DNA of 64,000 nt, taken from contig JAGTXO010000021.1 in NCBI GenBank assembly GCA_019448385.1, forward strand, positions 248,001 through 312,000, given 5' to 3'. The notes beneath the pieces were generated by a model. It searched no databases, was not told the DNA's origin, and worked only from the letters and a program-made list of their open reading frames with translations. A program made the position numbers and the translations under genes. This DNA is from Diacronema lutheri (taxonomy: Eukaryota; Haptophyta; Pavlovophyceae; Pavlovales; Pavlovaceae). Within the stretch, counting starts at the first letter, position 1, and each line of letters begins with the position of its first letter. Shown here piece by piece: positions 36,501-46,357 of this stretch.

Positions 36501-38066
36501 TCGGACGTGCGCGTCAGGTACGCGGTCTTTGCGACGCGCTTCGACATCTCCAACCGCGTCTTCGACTACGCCGGGCGCGAGCGGCCGCCGGCCGATCTGC
36601 CGTGGCACGCGCGGCGCTCGTGGGTTGGCCTCGCGCCGCTGCCGCGCGTGCCGCTCCCGGGCCGGCAGCCCGTCAAGTCGGTGGTGACAGATGGCGTCGC
36701 CGTGCACGCCGTCGGGACCGTCCTCGTGCCGAAGGCGCAGGCGCCGGCCGGCGGCTCGGGCGTCCTGCACCGCTGGCGCCGGCCGGACGGGCGCATCGCC
36801 GTCGCGCTCGGCTCCGAGCTGCGGCGGGCGATCGACGTCGAGGCGGCGGTCGTCGTCGCGGCCGACCCGAACATGGGCAACATCACCACCTACTCTGCGC
36901 ACGTCGGGCGGGCGGCCGTCTGGCGGCAGTTCACGCAGCGCGCGCGCGCGCGCGCCGCGGGCTTTGCGCGCGAGACGGCCAAGACCAACGCGGCGCGGCG
37001 GCGCGTGCGCAAGGACGGGCGCGGCGAGGAGTTCAGCGTGGAGGCGGACGAGGCGCGGCTTGGCGAGGCGCACAGCGCCAAGGTGCTCGGCGAGGGCGAG
37101 TTCCACGCCTTCCACCGCGAGAGCGCGCGGGTGCGCGAGCGCGCCGCCGAGCACGTGTACGACGCGCCGGCGCGCCGGAAGGAGCGCTGGCGGCGCGACA
37201 GCGGCGGGCGGTCCAACGCGGCGCGCGTCGCCGAGGCGCTCATCGCGGCGCACTGTGTCGACGGCGTGACGCGCGACCGGCTGCTCGTGTGCGTGGGCAA
37301 GTGGCTGCGCGACCACAAGGGCGCGCAGCCCAAGGGCGCGCCGCCCGCCTTCCAGGTGGGGCTGCTGCGCGAGCTGCGGCGGCGCGGCGTCGCGGCCGTC
37401 TTCGTGCCCGAGCCGTACACGTCGATGCACTGCTCGATGCCGCGGCTCGCCAAGGGCGGCAGGCTGCAGCGCTGCGGCGCGGAGCTCGCGCAGAACCCGC
37501 GCCTGCCCGTGGCAAAGGGCGGCACGCGCACGGTGCACGCGCTCGTCATCTGCCCGGCGTGCAACGGCGGCAAGAAGCCCGTGCACCGCGACTACAACGC
37601 CGCGCGCAACATCTTCTACGACGTGCACGACATGGCGGCGCACGCGGCCGGGCGCGACACCACGTCGACGCCTGAGCGCTTTGCCCTCGTGCTCGCCTGG
37701 TGGGCGCGCGGCGAGGTGTGGGAGCGTGAGGAGCGCATGGTGCACGGCGAGGGCGACGACTGCGACGACGAGTGCGACGGCGACGACGAGGGCGACGACG
37801 AGGGCGACGACGACGACGACGACGATGGCAGCGGCGACGGCGGCGGCGGCGAGGGCGACGGCGACGGCGACGGCGACGGAGGCGGCGGCGGCGACGACGA
37901 CGATGACGGCGGGGGAGGCGGCGGCGGCGACGGCGGTGGCGACGACGGCGGCGGGCGCGGCGGCGGTGGCGGCGGCGGCTCTCGCGCCCGCACCCCCGCC
38001 CGCGGAGCTGCCAGCGCCAGTGCCGGCGGCGGCAGCGCGCGCGGGCCGAAGCGCGGCCGGCGTTGA
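22631..38066 (+). CDS. Giant polyprotein: USP - C48-like protease - PD-(D/E)XK nuclease - chromodomain - Fanzor
   Basis: Exons 22631-23554, 23698-24093, 24182-36211 and 36342-38066 join through three phase-0 GT-AG introns (the second has a strong CAG|GTAAAG donor and a pyrimidine-rich acceptor) into about 5,024 residues. In order: USP-like domain (Cys85, His290); REQ repeats (481-522) and Ala/Pro-rich linkers; Ulp1/C48-like module (His1333, Asp1356, Gln1397, Cys1402); related modules that lack some of these residues; YqaJ-like nuclease (Glu2843, Asp2881, Glu2896-x-Lys2898); polyproline; chromodomain (4015-4063); Fanzor nuclease (about 4160-4900) with Asp4625, Glu4807, Asp4867; acidic/Gly tail. 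The exact start is uncertain (22631 is the first ATG of the frame; 22712 is possible). I infer a mobile-element or domesticated polyprotein; whether it is cleaved, or made as separate proteins, is unknown. Confidence 0.65.
22860..23800 (+). other. Ubiquitin-specific protease (C19)-like domain
   Basis: First domain of the giant gene. The Cys box is VKNEGNACYVNALAQSL (Cys codon 22883), followed by GTQQDAAEFFQMLLGRVPGL. The His box is GHLVAIVLRNGAWFLCDDDN (His codon 23498). After a 143-bp intron the closing strand ALAWASGASMLFYSRLD matches the usual A-Y-x-L-F-Y end of USPs. The finger region is very short, so this is a minimal USP fold. Catalytic Cys and His and a following Asp are present, so activity is plausible. 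Confidence 0.75.
24300..24425 (+). repeat. 9-bp tandem repeat encoding Arg-Glu-Gln
   Basis: About fourteen copies of GAGCAGCGC, two with GTG variants, in the frame of the giant gene. The product is a highly charged helix-forming linker. Confidence 0.9.
26500..27230 (+). other. Ulp1/C48-like cysteine protease module (candidate)
   Basis: Within the giant frame: SGHFTALRLV (His codon 26858), AVLVDTLASPS (Asp codon 26927) and AAQRGATCGLAVVGAL (Gln 27050, Cys 27065). The order His-Asp-Gln-Cys with Gln five residues before Cys is that of the SUMO/adenain-type protease clan, which processes ubiquitin-like proteins or polyproteins. Overall similarity is low, so the assignment rests on the motif pattern and spacing. 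Confidence 0.45.
31240..31820 (+). other. YqaJ/lambda-exonuclease-like PD-(D/E)XK nuclease domain
   Basis: Residues in order within the giant frame: GILGEAVALRKLAAAYG (Glu codon 31388), FAFSPDGLAI (Asp 31502), QVLVEVKTLTK (Glu 31547, Lys 31553), then HRDQLQLGMHVLGVRKALYV. This is the E...D...ExK...Q pattern of YqaJ/lambda exonucleases, which resect DNA ends or serve in recombination. All catalytic positions are present. Confidence 0.7.
34895..35060 (+). other. Chromodomain
   Basis: TYEVEAVVDERRKAGKK, VTFQFRIRWRGYDESADTWE and PEANVSSDLVAQF form a complete chromodomain: the aromatic cage positions Tyr (YEVE), Trp (RWRGY) and Tyr/Trp (DTWEP) are kept. Such domains bind methylated histone H3 tails and steer chromoviral integrases to heterochromatin. 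Here it directly precedes the Fanzor part. Confidence 0.85.
35335..38066 (+). other. Fanzor (eukaryotic TnpB-like RNA-guided nuclease) domain
   Basis: C-terminal part of the giant gene, split by the intron 36212-36341. The N-terminal half has KELRRIAAAVHRLTTQAYRV, KIDYKCTPTKRWNYDRHTTR and RYNVAPLRTHN. RuvC I is VAADPNMGNITTYSA (Asp codon 36864), RuvC II is VFVPEPYTSMHCSM (Glu codon 37410), RuvC III is VHRDYNAARNIFYDVH (Asp codon 37590). A zinc site lies between II and III: Cys at 37431 and 37473, then CPAC at 37551 and 37560. All catalytic and zinc residues are present with no stop, so the nuclease looks functional. The last 110 residues are an acidic Asp/Gly tail, then basic. Family members use a guide RNA made from the element's own end to cut matching DNA. 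Confidence 0.85.
37741..37975 (+). repeat. GAC/GGC trinucleotide-rich coding tract
   Basis: Encodes the Asp/Glu/Gly tail after the Fanzor nuclease core (GDDEGDDE and GGGGDGGG types). Probably flexible and fast-evolving. Confidence 0.85.
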
Positions 38067-38470
38067 CGCACGGCCGAGCCGCGCAGCGGTCGACGCTTTG
38101 CGGGCTCTGCCCAGGTCGCGCGCGGCTGGCGACGCGTGCCGCGCGCGGCACGACCGTGCACGCCGCCACCCGTGGCCGAGCGCGCCGCACCAGCCAGCCC
38201 GCTCCAACCGCCGTGCGGATCACGGACGCTCGCTACGGCTCGTCGGCGCGCGTCACCTGCGCCGGCGGCCACGGCGCCGTCTGCTCCGGCCTCGTCGCGA
38301 GCAGCCCGACCGCTGCTCGCCGCCCGCACGCCGCCGCAGCAACGCTGCGCGTCGTGCTCCCCCGCTCGCCAAACGCGAAGAGCTCCCTCACAAGGACGTC
38401 CTTCCGAACGGCCCGCGCTGCACTCGGGGCGCGATCGTGCCCCTGATCGGATTTGGCTTGACCATCTATA
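38067..38470. other. Gap after the Fanzor stop; candidate site for guide RNA and element end
   Basis: These 404 bases lie between the Fanzor stop and the stop of the convergent TIR-like/LRR gene. No protein is recognised. In Fanzor and TnpB loci the guide RNA usually overlaps the 3' end of the nuclease gene and reaches the element's right end, so both would be expected here. I see no clear terminal inverted repeat. Confidence 0.35.
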
Positions 38471-40802
38471 CTAAAGGTTCACACGCTCGAGCGCCGACTT
38501 GTCGGGCGGCTCGTACGCGGCATTGAGCACAGCCTCCTTGGCCTCCTCGTCCAACGCGTTCTCCCTGCACACGCGGAGAGCGCGGAGCGCGCGTGAGCGC
38601 ACAGACAGCATGGGGCGAGCGCGTCGGGCGGAAGGTGCAGCCGTGCACATGCCCAGCCAGCGACGGCCGCGTGCGCGCTCCGCCGCGCCCGCGCCGCCGC
38701 GCGCACGAGAGGTCGAGGTGCAGCAGAGTGCGCTGGCCCTGCAGCGCGGCGGCGATGGCGCGGGCGCCCGCGCTCCCGAGCGCGTTGCGCTTCACGCTGA
38801 GCGTCGTCAGCGATGCGCTCGCGCGCAGCGCGCCGGCGAGCGCGCGCGCGCCGTCCGCGCCGACCGCGTTGCCCTCGAGGTCGAGCGTGCGCACGCTCGC
38901 GCCGTTGGCGCTTGCAGCGTCGGCGAGCGCGACCACCTCCGCGTCGCCCAACGGGCGGGGCTGGCAGTGCCGCAATTGCACGTGCAGCAGCTGGCCGGAG
39001 CGCACGAGCGCGCCGACGCGCTCGGCGAGCTCCGCTGGGAGGCCGTCGAGGCGCAGATCGGCGAGCGTGGCGGGCAGCGCGCGCGCGAGCGCGCGCGCTC
39101 CGTCCGCCGAGGTGGCGCCGTGCGCGCGCGCCAGGCTGACGCTCAGCTTGCGCAAGCATGAGAGCTCGAGATCTGCGAGCGCGTGGCGCACTTTGGCCGT
39201 AGCGTCGACAGCAACGGAACGCTCGGCTGTGCGCGCGCCGGCGTCTGGAACGTCACCGTCAGCAACGCGCGCCGGCGCGGGCGTAGACTGTTGCGGCTGC
39301 TGCTGCGCGGGCTCCGCGGGCAAAGCGCGCGCGAGCAGCTCGCCCAAGTCGAGTGCGGAGAAGCGCACACGGAGCGTTGCCTCAAGCTGCGCCCCCTCAT
39401 CGCCGATCGCATGCACGATGGCCGCGAGGTCTGCAGGCTCGGACGCTTCCGCGCGCTCGAGGGCAAAGCGCTGCGAGTGGGCGATCAGCTCGCGCGGGAA
39501 AGGCGCCTCGCGCCGCGCCTTGTTCTGCGAGAAGAAGAAGTCGCGCTCGGCAAAGCCGTCGAGCAGGCAGACCGCTGGCACCTGCGATTTTCAGATTTCG
39601 GCGGATTTCGAGGGGTGTGGCAGGGACAGCGCCGCATGGACATCAATGATGGGCCGAGATTGATGTTGAGTGGGGCGCACGCCGTGTGCCATGGGGGGCG
39701 ATGACGGCGACGGCGAAGGCAGAGGCCACGAAGGGGCGGGCAGCGACGCCGAGCGCGCGCGCGCCGGCGCGCACACCACGCTGCCACGCCGATCGGTGAG
39801 CCATGGCGTCGCCGTCGCAATGTCGTGCAAGAACGCAGGCCTCGAATCGACAAGGCTCTTGTACAGCTCAAGCAGACACCAGGCCCTTTGAAAGTAGGTG
39901 CCGGTGCGATCGAGCACCGACACGGCGCCGTCTGCGAGGAGGAGCGCGCGCTCAAACGGCGAGGCGCCGATGCCGCCGCGCAGCTCCGCGCCCAGGTCCC
40001 ACTGCCGTAGCGCGTACGCGCACACCTGCGACACAGCGGGCGCACGCGCACGCGCCGCATGGGCGGCGTAAGGGCGGTCGGCTTGCAGCCTTGACTTGTG
40101 GTATATACGACCCCTACGGGGCGTGCGTGCGTGCGCGCGCACCCAAAAGTTAGTCGTCTCCTCGGGCAGCGCGCGGTCCTTGAGCAGCCGCTCGAGGCAT
40201 GCGATGAAGTCGCCGACCGGCTCGCCCCACCAATGGCTGACGAAAAGGCGTGGGGGCTGCGGGCGCGCCGCGACTAGCTCGGCGGCCGAGCAGTTGGCGC
40301 GCTCGGTCGCGGGCTTGATGAGGTGCGCGACGAGGTCGTACAGATTGAGGCCCGCGGCCGTGACGCGATCGCCCGTCACCGCCGACGTCCATCCCTCCGC
40401 CGCGCACAGTTCGCGCGCGAGGGCGTAGATGGCACGCAGCTGGGGCACCGTGACCCCACGCGCGGCAGTCTCGTGCACCCAGCAGCCAACGGGCCCGGCG
40501 AGGAGGAGGGCCGCGTATTTGGAACTCGTGCTGGGTGGAGGCGCGGGCGTGCTGTCGGACGACGGCAAGGGCGGCGTGCCCGCGCCGTTCGCGTGCCACG
40601 CGGCCACCGCGGCGCGCCACGTCCGCCACGCGGCCGCGTCGCTGCCCTCGGCAGGCGGCGGCGAAGCCGCGATGAAGTCGCGCACGCGCGCGACAGGCAC
40701 GTTTTCGTCATCGACGAGACCGCGGACCGCCGCGGCAAAGCGGTTGGGCTGCGGCTGCTCCGTCGCCGGCCGTCGCGGCGGCGGCGCGCAGGCCGCACCC
40801 AT
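38471..40802 (-). CDS. TIR-like (SHWW) domain plus leucine-rich-repeat protein
   Basis: Four exons on the minus strand, 40802-40143, 40025-39777, 39581-38707 and 38564-38471, with GT-AG borders and matching phases, give about 625 residues. The N-terminal half has PRLFVSHWWGEPVGDFIACL, then, across intron 1, NFWVCAYALRQWDLG, SPFERALLLADGAVSVLD and QRAWCLLELYKSL: a TIR-like fold seen in many algal proteins, with a conserved R-x-WC-x-x-E. The C-terminal half has ribonuclease-inhibitor-type repeats: VRTLDLEGNAVGADGARALA, LTTLSVKRNALGSAGARAIA and LLHLDLSENALDEEAKEAVL. The architecture recalls NLR-type sensors without an NTPase; an immune role is a guess. Its start is 42 bp from a divergent gene. 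Confidence 0.75.
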
Positions 40803-40844
40803 GGCTGTTACCTTCAGCGCGTAACGGCGTCTGTTTGGCTCAAG

Positions 40845-42142
40845 ATGCCAGGCCTGCACGTCCAACTCGGGGGCGGGACCCTGGGCGCAGGCCTGGCGGC
40901 TGCTCACCACACGCCCGCGCCACAGCCGCTGCGGGGCTTCCCGGCGCGCAAAATGACGCCGCGCGGTGGCCACCAATCGCTCGACGTGCCGCTCGCTGGC
41001 GCCATGCCGCCGGTGCCGGCCGCACCCGGCGCGGCGGGCCCGCGCGCGTGGCCGCACGCGCATCCCGGCGCGCAGCACGTCGAGCCCGGGACGCCGCTGC
41101 TCATCGGGCCGTGGCAGGAATATCGGCTGGGCTCGCTGATTGCGGCGCGCATGGGCGCCACCGACGCCGCCTACGCCGCCGAGGAGCGGCTCGAGCTTGG
41201 CACCTCCGGGGTGCGGGACGCGCGCGGCGCGATCGAAGGTGGCGGCGGCTCGATCGCCGTGGAGGCGCGGCCACCGCCGGGTGGGCGCCCGCCGAGCGCG
41301 TCCAACAGGCGGCCCGATGCGCGCGAGGTACGCTCGCCCGCTGCCATCGTCATCTCCACGGGCGTCGCGCACGCCGCGGCGGCCGGCGCGCGCGCGTTGC
41401 CGGCGGCCGACCCGCATGAGCCGCGTGCCGCCGGATCGGACGCGCGCGCGGACGGCGCGAGTGTGCGCGACCTCAAATCGACGCGCCTGCTCAGTCGCGT
41501 GCGCGACGCCTCCGCGTACGTGTGCGCGCTGCGCGAGCACCTGTGCGCGCCCGCCGCCGATGTCTCCGCGCGCTCGGCCGAGGGCTACATGCGGGTCCTT
41601 ACGGGCGCGGACTCGGCGTTGCGGAAGCTCCTCATCGCGCTCGAGGCGGACGCGCCGTCGGGCGTGGTGGCACCGTCCGTCGTGGCGTTCGACGCGCCGG
41701 TGGCGTTGTCCGCCAGCTGCGAGGCGCCCGCCGACGTGCCCGCGCCGCGCGCGTCGAGCCCGGCGGGGGGCGGCGCCGCGCGCGTGGGCAGGGCGCTCGA
41801 CACGTGGGCAGCAGCGCCGCTCGCGAACGTCGCGGCCGCTGCCGCCGGCGTCGCCGGCGCGGCGCGCGCCGCGCCGCGCGCGCCGGCGCGCGCGGCGCTG
41901 CAGGCGATGGCGGCGGATGTGGAGGCGGTTGCGGGCAGTCTGTTTCATCTGTTACAGCCAAGCGGGCTGAGGGCCATCGCGCAACTCGCGCTCGCCGAGG
42001 CGGCGGCGACGTGCGGCGTGGACAGCGGCGGCGGACGGCTCAGCATGGCCGCCTTCTTTCGACTTGACCGCAAGGCGCGCGCGCTCAGCGCGGTTGCCAC
42101 GGACGTCTGGGACACGGACGGCAGCAAGGCGGACGATGTCTC

Positions 42143-42173
<31 letters not shown>

Positions 42174-44057
42174 CGGTGGCCCGCGACGGGCGCGCCCGCG
42201 CTCGCGCAGCGTCTGGGCCTTGGTCTCGTTGGCACCGCCGCGTTTGAGCAGCGTGTGCTCCTTGCGCGACGCGCCGGCGCTCTACGGGCGTACGATGGCG
42301 GCGCGGACGGTGAGATGCTGCGCGATCGGGCAGCCATGGCTTTGCCCGTGCACGCGTCGGCTTTCACCGACGGCCCGGCCGCGCCGATTGCCGGCGTGTT
42401 GCTGCTCGTGTGGCAGCCGGGGGGTGCACCGAGCGCGCAGACGGTGACAGCGTTACGCGTACTTATTGAATGGCTACGTTTATCCTTCGAGCGGTCCGGC
42501 GGGCTCGCGGCGCTCGCGCCAAGCGGCGCAGGCGGTGGCGGGCGCGTGGGCTGCGGGGCCGCGCGCGCATTTGGTGATGGCCGCTGCGGCGTCGGCGTCG
42601 GCAGCGCTGCTGGGCACGAGCTGGGCGGCGACGCGCGCGCGAGCTGGGCGGGTACGGGGGCGCAGCTTGGCGACGCGGTCGACGCGTTCGTCGCGGCGGG
42701 GTGCGGCGGAGGTGAGAGCGGCGGCGCTGGCGTGGCCGGCGTTGGCGGCGGTGCAAATGGCGCCGCGAGCAAGGAGAGGGCCAAATCAAGGATGCGCGCG
42801 CAGTTTGCAAAGATGATCGCACACAAGCCCAGTCTCATCGGGCGGCTTCCCGAGAGTCCGGTCGGAGGCGCGTCGGAGCGTGCGTCGGACCAGCCTTTGG
42901 AGCGCGAAGCACTCGGACGCGCATTGGACGACTCGCAGTCGGCGACGAGCGCTCATGTTGCGGAAGCGCTCGCCAAGGGCGCGCTCGAGACGGCCGACCC
43001 GAGCGCAAGCGATGCAAAGGCGCCCGCCAAAAGCGAGGCGCGCTCAAACGGCGGGCGTCGGCGCGTAGGGGCCGACCGAGCGGCTGCACGCGGCGTGGAT
43101 AAGCAGCCCGGCAGCTCGCTCGCGCCCGCGTCGGAGGCGCACGGCGATGCCGTCGACGCCGCGCCCGAAACCGCGCGCATGGCGGCGGCGGCGGCGGTAT
43201 CAGCTGCCAAGCTCAACGAGGCAAGTCTCCTTGCAGGGTCGATCTCAGCATGGCCGCGCGTGCCGCGCACGCCTGAGCGTGCGGTCGAGGGCGCTGGCGG
43301 GTCGGCGGTGCGCGTGACGGAGCGTGCGCGCAGAGCGCCTGCGAGCAGGGCGCCCGCGGCGCGCCACAGGGCGGCGCGCGCTGGTCCGTCCGGCGACAAT
43401 CCGGCGGCGCACCAGCGCGAAGCAGGCTTTGCGGGAGCGCGCGCTGCGATCTCAAAGACCGCAGCCTCAAAGGCCGAGCCGGACGCTGCCAGTGTGCCCT
43501 CCGCAGCGGCCGGTGACGAGCCGTACGCCCTCGCGCCAGCGTGTGCGCCAGTTGACAACGCGTCCTCCACGCTCGCCCCCACGTCCGACCTCCCTGGAGG
43601 CGGAGAGACGGCGGTCCTGTCCCTGGACGAGCGCGCATACGCCGGGAGCCCGTCCTCGCCAGACGGGATCGAGCCGATGCGCGGGCAGCTCAATACCCTC
43701 GACGAGCGCTTTGACGCGGACGGCTCACGCGACGACGTGCTGCGGCGTGGCGGGGGCAGCGCGCGCGCGCACGCCGGCAGCGTCGACGCCGCGTGGCCCG
43801 AGACTGTGCTCGATGCTGCGCTCGGGGCTGCGCTTGAGCCTGCTGCGATGGGCGCGCCGCGCGCGGAGGCCGCGTGGGGCGAAAATGGCGCCGGCGACGC
43901 GCGAGGCGTGCCTGGGTGGGCGGGAGCGGCGCTTGGCGCGGCGGCGGACGACTTTGAGCCCGCACTAGTGATGCATGGCGGCGTGGCTGGTCTCGCGCAA
44001 CCGATGATCGTCGCGATGCCCTCGCACGACATGGCCGACGAGGGCGCGCGCCAGTGA
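40845..44057 (+). CDS. Long unrecognised Ala/Gly-rich protein
   Basis: A single frame of 1,070 residues from the ATG at 40845. Ordered parts include GTPLLIGPWQEYRLGSLIAA (about 85-105), STRLLSRVRDASAYVCALRE and EGYMRVLTGADSALRKLLIA (about 210-270), LFHLLQPSGLRAIAQLALAE (about 365), and a stretch with MALPVHASAF and IAGVLLLVWQPGG to VLIEWLRLSFERS (about 495-550) that faintly resembles the end of a GAF domain. A poly-Gly run follows DDVS at 430. The C-terminal 500 residues are disordered Ala/Asp/Ser-rich with KMIAHKPSLIGRLPESP. No family is recognised. The C-terminus meets the fold-back fragment at 44.1 kb. Confidence 0.6.
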
Positions 44058-44111
44058 TGAGCTTCAAGAGTCTGTGCATTCTCCCTTCTTCCTGTCCACG
44101 CGCGCGCGCCC

Positions 44112-44194
44112 ATCGACGCAGCGCCGACGCGGTCCGGTGTGTGAGCCACGTGTCCACACTGTGAGCCACCGGACCGCGTCGGCGCTGCGTCGAT
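44112..44194. repeat. Inverted repeat with perfect 28-bp arms
   Basis: Arms 44112-44139 and 44167-44194 are exact reverse complements, with a 27-base spacer. A further copy of the arm core (GCCGACGCGGTCCGGTGGCT) occurs at 44221. All come from the 3' end of the glycosyltransferase-like segment matching 63907-63943. Confidence 0.9.
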
Positions 44195-44219
44195 TGGCTG
44201 AGAGCGGCGGCGCTGGCGT

Positions 44220-44640
44220 GGCCGACGCGGTCCGGTGGCTCACAGTGTGTGCCGCCAAACACGAGCCCGTGGCGCTGCATCTTGCACACGTCGAGCACGT
44301 CGCGCGAGCGATGGAAGCTCTGGCCGACCAGGGCGCTGGCCGGGAAGCGCACGCCGCCCACTGCCTCGATGCGCGAGACGTTGACGATCTCGTCCGCAGG
44401 GATGGTGCGCGCGCGCGCCACGTGCTCGTAGCATGATGCGCAAAAGCTCGCGCGCTTCGCTTCCGGCACGTTTCGGTGCTGCTCGACGAGGTTGTCAACG
44501 ACGAACGGCGGGATCCAGAATGGGAGGCCACCAAGGTCGTGCGCCAGCGCGGCCGCGGCGAACAGCGCAAGAAGAGAAGCTGGTTTGAGAAGCCATCCAC
44601 GGGGCACGTGGAGAAAAAGCGGGACGCGGCTTGACATCAA
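44220..44640 (-). pseudogene. Truncated copy of the glycosyltransferase-like gene at 63.4 kb
   Basis: On the minus strand this matches 63480-63915 at high identity: ALAHDLGGLPFWIPPFVVDN, LVEQHRNVPEAKRASFCA, ARTIPADEIVNVSRIEAVGG and VCKMQRHGLVFGGTHC. Compared with that copy, the 5' part has a deletion that drops the segment around the translation-start region and shifts the frame, and the 3' end breaks into inverted repeats. It is therefore a non-functional duplicate flanked by palindromes on both sides. Confidence 0.8.
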
Positions 44641-44708
44641 ACTTTGCGAGGCAGCCGTTGCTCGGCAACGGCTGCCTCGCAAAGTTTGATGTCAAGCCGC
44701 GTCCCGCT
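44618..44708. repeat. Perfect palindrome, 44-bp arms and 3-base loop
   Basis: 44618-44661 and 44665-44708 are exact reverse complements around TCG. The arm sequence contains GGCTGCCTCGCAAAGTTTGA, also present once (one base different) at 63460, in the 5' coding part of the related gene. Such a structure would extrude as a cruciform. Confidence 0.95.
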
Positions 44709-44738
44709 TCCTCTCCCCTCGCGCGGCCACGTCACGAG

Positions 44739-46298
44739 TCACGAGACCGCACACGCCACATTCGGCCGGTCCGGGTCCCCACCGCCGCCGCTCTGCTCAA
44801 AAACGGACGAGCACGGCAGCGGCCGCACGGCGAGCGCGTCGAGCAGCAACTCGTCTCCGTCGAGCGCGCGGCGCTCAAGAGCCTCGAGAACGCGCAGCGC
44901 GGCGCGTGCGCTCGGCCGGCGCGCGGGCTCGGCAGCGAGGCACGCGCGCAGCAGAGCGCGCAGCGCGGGCGGCCAGACGGGCGGCAGATACGGCCGCATC
45001 CCCTTGCGCGCGACGAGCTCGGCGATCCGCTCGGGCTCGGCCGTCAGGTCAGCGTACGCAAGCCGCATCGTCAAAAGTTCCCACGCGGTTACCGCGAACG
45101 CGAAAATGTCCACCTTCTCATCATACGCGCCAGCGGGCATCCACAGTTCGGGCGCCATGTACGCGAGCGTGCCCGTCCGTGCAGTCAATTGCGGCGCGGC
45201 GGGCGTCGCCGCCGATGTCACGCCGCCCTTGCTCGGCGATGGCGGCGGCTCGGCGGCACGGCGCGCGATGGCGGCGCTGCTGCGCGGCGGGAGAAACCGC
45301 ACGAGGCCAAAGTCGCACAGCTTGGCGGTGCCGTTGGCATCCTCGAGCACGTTGGCCGGCTTCACGTCGCGGTGCACGATCCCAAGCGCGTGCAAGTGCG
45401 CGAGCGCGCGCGCGACGCCGACGAGCCAGCCGAGCGCGCGCGCGGGCGGGTAATCGCGCGCGTCGAGCCGCTCGCGAAGCGAGCCGCCTGGAGCATACTC
45501 GAGAAGGAGCGCACAGAGCCGGACGGCCGGCGGCGGCTCGGCGGCCGGCGGGATGGGCGCGTGCGCGCGCGCGTTGGCCGCGTCGGTCGCGCCGGCGGCG
45601 CCGAACGCGCCAATCGCACCATCGCAGCCAATCAGATTAGGATGGCGGATGGTTCGGAGGAGCGCGCCCTCAGCCATCAGGCTCGCGACCTCAAACGCGC
45701 GCACGTCGTCGGCGGTGGCGTGCGCGGCGGCGGCTGGTGGATGCACGGCGTCGGGTGAAGGCGCGAGAAGCCGCTTGACCGCATACAGCGCGCCCGCAAG
45801 CCGCGGCGAGTTGGCCGAGACGCGCCGCAGCTCGATCGTCGAGAACGCGCCGCGGCCGAGGAGCGCGGACGGCGCGTCGAGCTCGGCGAGCGAAAGGTCA
45901 AAATCGGACGCGGCGAGGGTGCACAGCGCATGAAAGTCGGCATCCTCCGCAAGCGCGCAGCCCGCCGCTGTGCTCTCGCTGTGCCGCTTGATCCGAAGCG
46001 CGTCGGCGCCCATCGCCGCGCGCAGCACGTCGAGCCGACGCGCACGCTCCACCGACAGCTCAACATCGTCGGGCGCGGCGAGCTCGTCGTCGACCTGCGC
46101 CGAGTCGCGCAGGAGGGCACGGCGGAAGGCAGGCCAGGCCATGCGCAGCGCGAGGCATGCGAGCGCGAGCGCGAAGCCGACAAACCATGCGCCCGGCATC
46201 GTGGTCAAGCCCCCGTCCTCTTGCATCACTCTCAGTGGACGGGCAGGCAGCCATTTTGGAGGGAGGAAATTCAAAAAAGGCTTTATGAACAAAACCAA
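44739..46298 (-). CDS. Membrane-anchored TKL-type serine/threonine kinase
   Basis: 519 residues if started at 46298; an ATG at 46226 ([15 protein letters not shown]) is equally plausible. One transmembrane segment, [19 protein letters not shown], lies near the N-terminus. Kinase motifs are [15 protein letters not shown] (Gly loop), LYAVKRLL (Lys), [40 protein letters not shown] (catalytic loop), [10 protein letters not shown] (DFG), [11 protein letters not shown] (APE), [16 protein letters not shown] and a final [14 protein letters not shown]. All catalytic residues are present. It is probably a signalling kinase on a membrane; the ligand is unknown. It follows the large membrane protein gene in tandem, 60 bp away. 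Confidence 0.9.
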   Translation of the reverse strand: MVLFIKPFLNFLPPKWLPARPLRVMQEDGGLTTMPGAWFVGFALALACLALRMAWPAFRRALLRDSAQVDDELAAPDDVELSVERARRLDVLRAAMGADALRIKRHSESTAAGCALAEDADFHALCTLAASDFDLSLAELDAPSALLGRGAFSTIELRRVSANSPRLAGALYAVKRLLAPSPDAVHPPAAAAHATADDVRAFEVASLMAEGALLRTIRHPNLIGCDGAIGAFGAAGATDAANARAHAPIPPAAEPPPAVRLCALLLEYAPGGSLRERLDARDYPPARALGWLVGVARALAHLHALGIVHRDVKPANVLEDANGTAKLCDFGLVRFLPPRSSAAIARRAAEPPPSPSKGGVTSAATPAAPQLTARTGTLAYMAPELWMPAGAYDEKVDIFAFAVTAWELLTMRLAYADLTAEPERIAELVARKGMRPYLPPVWPPALRALLRACLAAEPARRPSARAALRVLEALERRALDGDELLLDALAVRPLPCSSVFEQSGGGGDPDRPNVACAVS

Positions 46299-46357
46299 CG
46301 ATCTGAAAAAAGTAAAAGACTAGTTTTAAAAAAGCTTTTCCCCAACCCCACCCCGCG

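Noticed and set aside
19015-38480. Weak likeness between sequence near 19020 (ACCTTTACTTAGTG) and the reverse of 38470 (ACCTTTAGTATAG) as terminal inverted repeats of one large element
   Set aside because: Short, imperfect, and the right one is the coding end and stop of the LRR gene; probably chance.
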